Assembly: GCA_036971475.1 (NCBI GenBank)
Contig: JBAIZL010000005.1
Coordinates: forward strand, 232,887,369 to 232,951,368
Direction of reading: 5' to 3'
From: Prosapia bicincta
Lineage: Eukaryota; Arthropoda; Insecta; Hemiptera; Cercopidae
DNA length: 64,000 nt
In this document: positions 26,401 to 38,400 of the stretch, in pieces
How positions within the stretch are numbered: the first letter of the stretch is position 1
Layout of the letters: each line of letters starts with the position of its first letter
Notes under the pieces: model-generated
The model's database searches: none
What the model saw: only the letters and a program-made list of their open reading frames with translations
What the model was told of the DNA's origin: nothing
Position numbers and translations under genes: made by a program

Positions 26401-29400
26401 ACAGCATGAACAGAGAAGGTTCTTGGCCTCCTTGAGAATGACAACCATAGGGAGTCAACAATGGAAGGAGCTGTTATAATTAGTTTAGCTTCTCGCATAT
26501 GCCATTTGTTTGCAATACTGATAAGTACATGTGAATTGTCAAGCCTTATAACATTGTGGGAAACTTTCAGAAATGATTTGACTGATGATATCTTACATCG
26601 ACAATGGAAAACCGTTCATAACCTTCAGTTTAATGACATCATGTATAATAAGGCACTAATGGCTATCCAAGATCTGGTGAAGTTTACGAGTGGAGAGGTT
26701 TTAATTTTGTTTGGCTTTCCTGCTCCACATTTACATAATGGAATCGACTCTGAACCTCCTAATGAAATAGCCTACAATTTCAATGATATGCATCTCAAAG
26801 TACCGGAGATGTTACCACTACCCGAGAAACGAGTGGTTTATGATAAGATTTTATAAGATTGAGCATGAAAAAGGAGTGATTATTTTTTTAGACGCTCTTG
26901 GAGGAACAGTTAAAACTTTCCTCATCAATCTTATACTGGCTGAGCTGAGACAAAAAAATCACATTGCTCTTGCAATTGCATCCTCTAGTATTGCGTTGAC
27001 AGATTCCGCATACAGAACTGAACTGAACATTCCACATACAACTACCACTTAACCTAGCTACTACTGAAACTGCTCAATGCAATATAAGGAAAACCTCTGG
27101 TTGAGATAAGAACCTTCAACGTTGTAAATTACTGGTTTGGGATGAATGTACAATGTCTCACAAACATGTCTTTGAAGCACTAAATACAACACTTAGACAG
27201 AGAAATAGTCAAGATTTAATGGGTGTTTTAGTTGTTTTGTTGTCAGATGACTTTAGACAAATACTACCAGTTCTCCAGCAGACGAAATTAATGCCTGCTT
27301 AAAAAGTCTGTGATATGGAGTCATACTGAGCAATTTCATTTAAAACATGAGGGTACATCCCCATAACAACCATGATTCTAGCCAATCCTCAGAGAATTTC
27401 CTTCCCTGAATACTTTAGACACATGGTTGCTTCTGTTGAGGATGTTTTAGAAAATGTGTTTCCTGACTTGCCAAACAACTACCACGATGCTGAATGGTTG
27501 TCCTGCAATGCTATTTTAGTCCCCAAAAATGATGATGTAAACCAAATGTACAGTAAAATTATAAACATTATTCATGGTCGAATAACATCTCATTTATCTA
27601 TTGATTCAATTATGGAAGAAGATCAAGAGTATCATTACCCAGTTGAGTTTCTTAACACCTTGAAACTGCCTAGTTTCCCCCAAAAACTTGAATTGAAAGT
27701 GAGTATCCCGATAATGCTACTTCAGAACTTGTAGCCATTAAGGTTGTGTAATGGTATCAGGCTTTTAATAAAATATTTAAAGAAAAATGTCATAGAAGCC
27801 AGCATTTTAACTGGTTCCGCAAAAAGGAGAAGAATTACTCATTTCCAGAATACCTATTATATCATCAAACTTGCCCTTCAATTTCAAGTGTCTACTTTTC
27901 CCGTAAAAGTAGCCTTCTCAATGATAATCAATAAATCTCAAGGACAGACCCTTAGGGTTGCAGGCCTCTATTTGGACACTCATTGTTCTCCCATCGGGAA
28001 ATTTCACGTTTCTTTCTCACGTGTTTCAAGCGGAAGGAACCACATATTTTCACAAAGCTGTATATATTGTTTTTAAGTCTCTTTAACCTTCAAACACACG
28101 CGCCGGGGTGTAAAGCACCCCACACCATTCATTTCTCTCTGAGGCGACTCAAAAAAATTTTTGTTCTCGCTCTCCTCCTAGGTAGTTGTTTATCACTTCT
28201 TCCTCCACACTGTCACTCAAGGTCAACCCGTTGTGGCGTACCAGTCATTGTGTTTACATCGTTGTTTTAAGTGCGGGGTGAATTTGACCCAGCGCGTGTG
28301 TTCTCGTCCAAAAATTTGTGTTGGTACATTTTTAAGTTATTGTTTTTTAATTAGAATAATTATTTAGTGTGAGTCTTTTATTGGTGTTTAACATATTTAT
28401 TTATCTTTTTTGTTGTAATTTTGTCTTTTTGTCATAAAAAAAAATTAAAATTCTGGGTCAAGAGCTTAAACTCGAGAAATAAAAATAAAAGAAGTTCTGG
28501 ACGATGCGGAGTTTGCCCGCTGCAAAAAGACCGGAAGACGACCACTTTATGCTGCAACTGCAACAAATTACTTTGTAGGGACATTCCTTTATATACTGTG
28601 AAGAATGTGCACCTGAATAAAAAATACATTTTGAAAATATGAATTTAAAAAAATCTTTACTTTTAAAATTTTTTTGACTTTTTAATTTGGGCTGAACTAA
28701 TGTTTTCTTCTAAACCAATACTTCTGTACACAGTTATGAATTTAGCTAATTTTTTTTCACCTAATAAAATGTGTATATTTTTTGAAATATTTTATTCCGA
28801 TGTAAAAAGTTATTTACTAATCTACTAATTTACTTGTCTAAATATGAAGTAAATTGCATAGTAATAAGAATTATTTTTCATTATGACGAATAATTTTAAA
28901 TTTTGAGTGTGGCAAATTTTGACGATTTTCAAGCTGAATTTACATAATTTTTTTTCAAATAAACATATTGTTGTATTTATGTTGTTTAGCTATTTGAAAA
29001 GTCCTCTAAAGAATCTAGCCATTACAACTTACTAAAATGTATGAATAAATGTTTAATTTTAATTTGAAAAAAAAGTTACAATTTATAAAGTCAATTTAAG
29101 TGCATTTAGACTATATTACTTCAAAAAAAGATCTACAAGTGATAAACCCATAAAAATACTATAAAACGTTTTATAAACAACAACATTCACACACACAATT
29201 TTATAAAGATGAAAATTTAGTGATAATTAACTTTTTTTTAAGATAAGAAATGGGGTGGAAAATACCCCGCGCGTGTGTTTATGTCCGAGTAGTTGGCGCG
29301 TGTGATTGAAGGTTAATAAAAATGTTTTCTTTGTAAACATGTTCATATTAAAAATCGTTTCAACAGCCTAGAGTTAACTTATTTCATTACTGTTTTATAT

Positions 29401-32400
29401 TTTGGAATGCAATAAGCACAGTACAAATATACAAGTCAACCCCATATGAAGTACGGGTATTCTGCTAGTATGCAATAAAAAGATGTTAAAATTAAACAAA
29501 AGTACTGTTTAAATTTTATAGGAAAATTTATAATTTAACAGGACGATAGTTTAAAAACTATCAATTATCTTAAATAATTTCTGAATTCAGTAATTTTATG
29601 GCTAAATAAGACTCAAAAACTGTTATAAGTTCAAATACCATATTATAATTAAATAAAAACTTGAGAAAATAAACATTGTTTTACATTTTGCATAGTCACT
29701 TAGTTACGAAATGTCTAATTGCTTTCAAAGTTCATCAAATCTTTGACACCATCTTTTTCTTCTTCCTCCGCCTCCTCTTCTTCACCAGAACACTCAGGAA
29801 AATTGTCCTCACTTTCACTTGTTTCTATCACATCAACATTAATCAGGGTGTCTAGGTCTTTGTCTTGTCCTACATCTTCTAGGTTGCCACTGGTTTTAAA
29901 ACGTTTTTTTTTTTTTTTTGTTTTTCTGGTGAAGGATTCATTAGATTTCAGTTTTAGTTCAAATAAGTTGACTTGGCAGCTCCCTCAGTTAAAAGACGGT
30001 TCCTCTTCTTCGGCTGGATCCATGATAATGTACTGACTATACCCCTAATACTCTCTGTGGCAGTAGAGTTTACTGGCGCTCCTAGGATCCTTATTGTTAT
30101 ATCAACCAAGACAAAGGCCTAATAATTTTTTTTTTTATCATCCATGCCTTCACAAAAAAACTTTTTTGGTATAAGCTATCCTTGTCTCTATAGTTAGCAA
30201 TATTACCTCTTGCATATAAAACATATATACCCATCTGTTTAGCAAAATCACAAATAAAGCTAATGCCATCCAATAATTGTGAGCCTTTTTTTTTATATTA
30301 AATATTTCAAAATTACTTTTTTTTCTTCACCATTATATAACAATGAACAATTCAGAGTAGGCCTACTTGGAGTCAGTCACTTCTTCTTCTTCCTAAATTT
30401 TCCATTACTCTTACAATCCTCACACTGTCACTCGAAGCACCCTTGACACTGGTTCTACAAAAATCACAATCACACAGCAAACTAAGAAAACAAAATAGCT
30501 GTCTTTCTAAAAGCTTCAGTTGGCAGTGATGCTGAATGAACTTTCTAAGGCTTGAAAATTCCCTCCCAAATACTGAGGGAACAAAATCCCCCCCCCCCAT
30601 ACAGTTATAGCACAGTGCAACCAACCTCTCTTTCAATCTTCAAGTTAAAAAACTTATAAAAACTTATGAAATAGACATCTTATAAAAATGTAGTTTTTTT
30701 AAACTTGATCTCTAAGAAGTTGATAGTTTGGTTGTGATGTCCTTAATTTTTAATTGTTATGAGATGGTATTACTCTATCAAATTTGTATACATAAAAGGT
30801 AGTTGTCAAAAAATCTTTATAATGGATGTACGATCGTTTTTTATAAAATATCTGTTATTGCAATACCAGTCACAATGTTTTTACTGATCCAGGAATTTAA
30901 TTCTATAAATTGGCACTTGTTTATGAAGGTAATTTATGTATTTGAACATTAATTATTGATTAAAAATATAATGAACTTATTTTAAGGTTCTTAACAGATT
31001 AGTTACTGTTAAATTGCTCAAAATCTAATATTTGTATAAATTTTCAATTTTTGGGAATATTTCTAGCCCACATCACTTATTTGCTTATAGTATCAATTAC
31101 TTTTTATCTTAATAAGGACAGTCTTTTTAAAAAATGTGCCTCATTATCAACTCATATGGGGCATATCTCCCAGGCCCTAATGTTTATAAATATGTGTTAA
31201 AATGTGTAAGTGTAAACAAGAAACATTCAATTTTCAAAAGTTCAACTTCTTAATAATCAGTTTATGATAAATTGAAAATTTTAAAGTATTGAGATGAAAA
31301 ATTCACATCTGAGAAATCAAAAGCAAATCTCAGCCGAACTGAACGTTCCAAGTTCCACATTTTTTTTTAATTATTAAAGACTCTGAAGGACCTTATCGTT
31401 ATAGAGCACTTAGCTAGAGACTTTGTACTCTCTTTCTATTCTTACTAAAGATTAACTTAGTAGATACTTACTTCTTTGCAGAATCCAAGAATCCACCTAA
31501 CGCTGAATCTTCTGATATCCTCTGGTGTTAAAGGTGAAAGTTCAAGGTGAAACGAAAGTAAAGATTGGGAAGTATGAAGAATTGGAAAAGGTTTTGATAC
31601 AACGGTTTCATCAAGTTTACATTTGCATAGGAATGGGATATTGCTAACCTTAAAAAGCACAAGAAATAGCTAAACCACTTCCAATTAATAATTTTACTGT
31701 GACCCGTGTATGGATTGTACCATACAAAATAAGATATAACCTTGTATATCGTCAGATCAGTTCAGAAGCAGAGTCAGTAAATGAGGAAAATATTTAATGG
31801 AAAGAAGCCATGTTATCACAGTTGCTGAAAGCTTTTTCCCTGTGTGATGTTTTTAATGCTGACGAGTTTGAACTTTTTTTCAAACTCGTGCTAGTTAAGT
31901 TGCTTGTTAATAAGAAAGACATATGCATCAGTAGAAAACTAAGTAAAGAGAGACTTTCAGTAGTAGTGTGCACAAATGCAGATGATTCAGAAAAACGTAG
32001 AATGTTGGTTATGGGGAAGTCGAATTCACTGTGATGTTTCAAGGACATTCGCTCGTTTCCATGTGATTATGGTGGTTAGCGTCATACATGGAGAACAATT
32101 AGCATTATGGTGGAATAATTAGCATTAAATTAGATTATGGGGGAGGAAGGAGAACAATTAGTTTTTTGGTAAAACAGCTGAATACGAATTTTCAAAGAAA
32201 GAATCAAACTACTTATTGATAACTAACTGTTCAGCACAAACGAACAAAAAATTAAACCAACCAACATACAAATTGTTTTTCTATCTTTGAACGGCACAAG
32301 CAAGCTTTAATCCATGGACCAGAGGATGATGAAGGTTGTAAACTAGCACCCACTGTAAGTGGCTAGTGCAAAATTACTTCATAATAAAACTGTTTCACAA

Positions 32401-35400
32401 ATGCGGGTGTCAAATAGTCGTGGTATGAACTGGGATTGGAATTTACTGACAATAATATTGAAGAAGTCATATTTGATGACTTTCCTGATTACGTATTTGT
32501 TGGTGGTAATATTGTGACTTGTAAGGTACAAATAGGACAGGAAATCGTGAAAAATGTTGCTTCAATAGCTTCCACTCTATATGATAAGTGTGAGGATGGT
32601 AATGAAGAAGAAGATGGGCCTCTGCCGTCATTAACGCCTGCTGCAGCATTTAGCGTTTAGTGCACTTGCTGATGTGAGATGTTACATTATCAGCATTCCC
32701 TGGAATTTCAGATGACATTGTCTAAGAGATTAATGAATTAGAAACATTGATTAAAATTTTTCTTTGAAAAGGTTAAAACAAAATAAGATGGACGTTTATT
32801 TTAAGAAAATATAAATACTAGAAAAATATCCACTCTATATAATAGTATTGTAATAATTTACAGTATGTATGTCATGGTTTCATATTAAATGAGTATTTCT
32901 CTTCTATGTAAATTTATCTTTCATTTTTCATGTTTTGTTTAAAATTATGAATAAATTGTTTTGGGGGATATGGGTTTATATACAACATGTATAATGGTGT
33001 AGATTAATTATTCTTTTGTTGGTAATACAGTATTTTCTTTTCCCATTTAAGATGGTATTTTTCCAGTGGTCCTTGAAAATCGTATTAAGCGGATTTTACT
33101 GTATTGTAGTAACTTCAAAACATTTTACATAAGTCAAATTCTTTCTTTTATATTCATTAGTCTACCAAAATGTCTTCTTAGTTAAAAACTTAGTTTCTTT
33201 AATTGTTTCAATTATAACCATCTCAATTGTTTCTAATTTTCAGTTTTCTTAAAGAAATTATAATTTACAATAAAAATATTGATAATTCTAGTTTGTAACT
33301 TCTTGTGTGCTAGATTGTGTTTTGTAACAAGACCCTCTGATGATGATGACATGGTCATCGAAATGTACATAAGGGTTTAATCTTAAGTAACTTGTTTTAT
33401 TTGTTATTTTTTATTATGTTTGTGGTATTGGGGTTCTTTTCAATATTTTTATTGTAATATATTGTACCACTGTGCTCTTGATATTGTGTATTAAATTATA
33501 ATTTGGTTTTTCTCAGTTACACTGTATAATTTTTTTTTAAATTTTAGTAACACATTATCATCTGTAATACAATTGAAAAAACAAAATCCAGAGAACTCAC
33601 TAGAAACAGATGAGGTTGAGGAAAACATTTCAAGATATTACAAAAAAGTATCTGATATTTTGGAGGGACTAAATGGGTAAGTGGCTAACAACAGCATTTT
33701 TTAACTCGAATGTAGCATAAATTGTAATGTTATTTTAGTTTTCAGAAGTATCCAGTAATTAAATGAGAGAAATACTTAGAAAAAACAGTATATTTGGGGA
33801 TTAAAAAAAATTTGTCTGATTTATATATGTTACATAAACACATTCTAAAAATAAAAAAAGTAATTATAAATGTTGGAACTTTAAATAGTGGTTAAAATGT
33901 GAAATATGCAAACATGATCTAAATTTAAATAGTAGTTAAGAAAGATAACATACATCAGGTTATGGTGATGTGAATTTTTTTTTACTAGCTACATTACAAA
34001 TTGTTACTAAGTCTCTGGTTAGGAAGAAATCATAAGTTAGATTTACCATGTAAAATACCCAATCCCCAAATTTAACAAGTTACCTCTTATTTTCCAATAT
34101 ATTAATGTAAAGATAAGTGAAAGATTGAATACTATTTCCCTCAGCAATGGACTGCATACAGACTATGGTCATGTAATTTGAAAATATAGCTTTTTATTGT
34201 GCATTATTATATAGTTATATTAAATTGTTGATATTTAATATTATCCATTGTTTTTCCGTTGCACTGACTTTATGAAGTTAATAAATTACTAATTTTGAGT
34301 AATTTTATCCACCATTAAGTGCAATAATTTTACCTTGAGTGATGAGGCACCTTTCGGTCTTTGACCATTGTCGAATCACTGATTGTTCTCACTGATTGAA
34401 TCACTGATTGTTATATATTAAAATATAACAACAAAATATCCTAACATATGTTTTGTAATATAATAAAATAAGTTTCTTATATAAAACCATCTCTTCCGTA
34501 ATTTAACAATTACAGTCTAATCCTGGTAATCTGAATACCAGTAGTCCGAAACTCCCACTAATTTGAAACAATTTTTGAAAATACCAAAACCAGAAATAAA
34601 TAATTGGGTATAAGTTAGGTTCAAAGAAGAAAGGCAACGTTGTTTTACTTACTTTGCAATGATCTCAGCGTATCGATCCCTTTTGATTAATCAGCCTACA
34701 GCAGTTCTGTTTCAACGTTTATGGGAATCAGAGGGTAGAATCCTTTTATCATCGCAGTGTGTTGAACTTTAATTTTTATAATGGCATCTTCTTCTAAAGA
34801 AGGACATCCTAAAACGACTTAATGCCGGGGTACTTGCTAAAACAATAGCGGAAGATTTTGGGATCGGAAATTTAACAATTAGTGACATAAAACTAAGAAA
34901 AAAAATTGTCATTTATGTCTTCTATGGAGCAAGGTAACAGTGAATTGGGTGAATAAGCATTTGGTAGAAACTGCTCTATACACATGATTTCTGGAAAAAT
35001 GATCGCAAAACAACCCCATATCGGGCCCTTTATTGCAGGAAAAGGCAAGATCTTTTATTTCAGAACTCTACCCCAACAAGAAAGCCAAGGAGTTTAAAGC
35101 CAGTAATCATTGGCTAGAGAAAAATTTTCTAATAATCTGGATGCTATAAAACCTTTCTGTCAACAATTTCTGGAAAAAGTTAGTGAATTAAATTTATGTT
35201 CTGATCAGGTTTACAGTAAAGATGAAAGTGGTTTATTTTGGAAAGCTTTACCAAAGAAAACTTTATATCACAAGTACCAAGGCTTCACCCACCAGGGTGA
35301 AAAATGAGCAAAGATCAATTAAATTTATACCTTGCTCAAATAGCTCTGGAAGCCACAAATTACGTCTACTGCTCATTGGCAAATCCCAGAAACCAAGAGC

Positions 35401-38400
35401 TCTCAAAGATTTTTCTATACCACTTTTATACAAATACCAGAAAAAAGGTTGGATGGATCAAGCTTGATTTAATGAATGGTTCCATGATGAATTTGTTCCA
35501 TTGGTGAGAAGTCATCCCAGATCTATGAACCTTACTGAAAAAGCACTACTTGTGCTAGGCAATGTGCCTGCACAACCACATAAACTAGTTAGTGATGATA
35601 ATAATATTACAATCTTCTTGCCACTCAATTCTACTGCACTAATACAGCCAATGAACCAAAATGTTATACGGAACATAATATTAAAATATCGAAAAAGTCT
35701 CTTATATCATATAGTAGCACACACTGACGTTACTACAGCAATATTGGAGAAACTAACAATAAACGATGTAGCGTTTTTTTCTAACAGATGTCTGTAATTT
35801 TGTCACCCGAAGTTTCATTTAAATATCGTGGGAAAATGTATGGCAATCGATTGATTCCCCGAAATATGAAAGTGATGCAATTGCAGATGAAAATGAAAGT
35901 GAAGGCTATGTGCACATTGTAAACAAGGTCAGCAAAGTGGAGATTCAAATTAAGAAGAAGTAAGTGAGTGCATATGTGGAAAGGACGAAAATGATATTGA
36001 TTTACAAATAGACCGAGTGCTAAGGGATGATGAATCTGAAACAGGAGATGCTGAAAAAGAAGAAGTAAGAACGCCAGGTGGGAAACACGACGATGGAATT
36101 TTGGCTTTGAACACATCATTGCATTGGCTAGGCAGTGGAAAACGACATACCATACCATCAAGTCTTGGTGCTGCTTCAGATGAGAAGTAAGGCTGTAGAA
36201 AAAGCAATAAAAAAACCGATGCAAACTAAAATTTTAGATTCTTTTAGTAAAAAGTGAAGTTCCATAAAGAATTAAAGTGTTTATATTAATCAGTATATAT
36301 ACTAGTAAGTTTATTTGTGTTTTGTTAATTGTGTTGATCAAGTGTTTGTTATATTGTTCATTTTAAAACTTTACGTGATAAAAACTTGTTTAAATTGAAA
36401 AATACATATTTCAATTGGTAAGTGTTTTCTTTCAGTTATTACACTAGCCAACTGTATTTAACTAACTCTACTATTAACATTAGGCTATGTGTACTCTATA
36501 ACACCATATAGCAATATATGTAGCCATATTTACGTCGTAGCTATACGTAGTATGTGTACATTCCAGTAACCTGAAAAATCCTGTAATTCAAAATGGTTGT
36601 ACATTTATTATTTCAGATTACAAGGATTGGACTAAAACATATTTTCCTCGGTCTTATACCTTATTATATTACAAAACATACCTTAGGATATTTTGTTGTT
36701 ATATTTTAATATATCTATTGTAACATTTATAGAATGGGCTATTTAATGTTGTTTAAGAATTGGAAGAATAGATTAGAAATAACTCACACAAAATGTGAAA
36801 TCAGAGAAATTCATTAAGATTGGTTAGGTTAAGTTAAAACTAATTTAAGGTGAAAGCCTAAAAAAAATGTTAACATATAAAAAAACTCTGAACTGGAAAG
36901 AATGCATTAGGAAATTTGTTGGATCAAATAACCTAACAATTAAAATTAGAACAAGATAATCTAATAATAATAAAGTTTAAAAAAATTGTAAACTTTATTA
37001 ACATAGGGCATAAGTAATTACTTGAAAGAAAAGATAAAACACAATTATAAACAATGAAGTGAGATAGGGTTTAAGTTTACATTAACCCATGCTAAACACA
37101 CACATTTCGGAATTATTACAAAAGTAAAAAAAAAAAAACAAAGACACTGCACACACAAATAATAGTAATTAAATAAACACTGGAAGGTTTGTTGAGGATG
37201 GAATAGGTGAAGCAGTGTGTTAACCAAATTAAAACGGTTGAAAACAATTTCATGAAAGCAGGATATGGATCAAAAGGAATCCAAAATGGCCGACGTTAGT
37301 TGATCAAATTTAATCCAAGTAAGTAGGTCAGTGTTACAGTTGACTCTAGTGGGAGTAAAAGGATCTTCATTGCATGAAAGCAATGGTTTATGGGTAATTA
37401 ATATGGAATTGGAGAAGGAGTCCGCGCCATGTTTAAATTTAAAAAAAAAAGTAAAGGACGCGTTAGTCTGGCTTGGGCAGCCAACGAAGCGAAGCCACTT
37501 TTAGAAGCCAAAACACCGTTTGTAGCATATCATCAAAATTATACGAATTTGTGAAGAAACGTGGCCAAAATAAAACGAAAATAAGTGAATTTAAAACCTA
37601 TAATACAGTTTATTATAATTAAAGTAACCAATAAGAATTAAATTGTATGTGAAACATAAATCTTAAAGAGAACTGAATCCTATATGAACAACCAGTAAAA
37701 CTCCGAAAATCGATAAGTACATAGCACTAGAAAAATAAACCTTTAGTGAACTTTTAAAGTTATAAAAAGAAAATTATAAGAAAATCTATAATTGTAAATA
37801 ATTAGAATATCTTGAAATAATATAATAGTTTAGTAGTAAGAAAGCCTAATCCAGTTCAAACAAGTTAGGGACCTTTTTCTTATTCCAAATTTAAGATTTT
37901 ACATCAGGAAGCTAATTATTAAAACTATTTTTTAAAATTAATTTTATTTATTAAAATTTATTTAATTAACCAAAGAGTTAGAAGATATAGCCCATGCATA
38001 AAACCCCGAGATAATAAGAGTTCTTAGCAAATAGCCTACGTTATAAAATCTTGTAACTAACATATTAAGAATTGAGTTTTGTCTATTTGTTAAAACTTGT
38101 TAAGTTTTTTGTTCCATTTATTGTTTAAATTAAAAAATTGTTAAAATTAAAAGAATTTAAATTATTCCTGAGTTTTTGTTTTAAATTTAATAGAAATTAA
38201 ATTATTCATTCATTCAAATAAAAAATTTTAAAACAAATATTATACTATATAATAATACGTAATAAAAAGCTATATATTTTTATGACATGACCATAGTTTG
38301 TATATAGTCCATTGCTGGGGAAATATTGTCAAGTCTTACACTTCTGCTTACCGCAAAAGTCATAATTATATATTAGAGAAATAAGAGGTAATTTGTTAAA

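Larger units (their letters stand above)
24200..29468 (+). mobile_element. Autonomous-type Helitron, decayed, with a piggyBac insertion
   Basis: The 5' part (24200-24520) is homologous to the Helitron-like 49560-49800. A full-length RepHel reading follows. The 3' end at 29441-29468 has a hairpin-forming ACCCCATATGAAGTACGGGT followed by CTAG and then T, the Helitron terminus. The exact 5' TC end was not located. A 1.2-kb piggyBac derivative interrupts the end of the coding region at 28087-29312. Confidence 0.8.
34041..34485 (+). repeat. Left arm of a large interrupted inverted repeat
   Basis: 34041-34215 is the reverse complement of about 38250-38405, and 34423-34485 is the reverse complement of 36655-36721 (shared AACAACAAAATATCCTAA). 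The arm is interrupted by a Penelope-like terminus (34226-34386), whereas the right arm is interrupted at the same place by the 1.4-kb repeat. The Jerky-like Tigger sits in the spacer. Confidence 0.75.

Noticed and set aside
30380..30480. Cysteine pattern on the - strand reminiscent of a CXXC zinc finger
   Set aside because: Spacing misses one CxxC pair, an internal stop is present, and no surrounding domain supports it.
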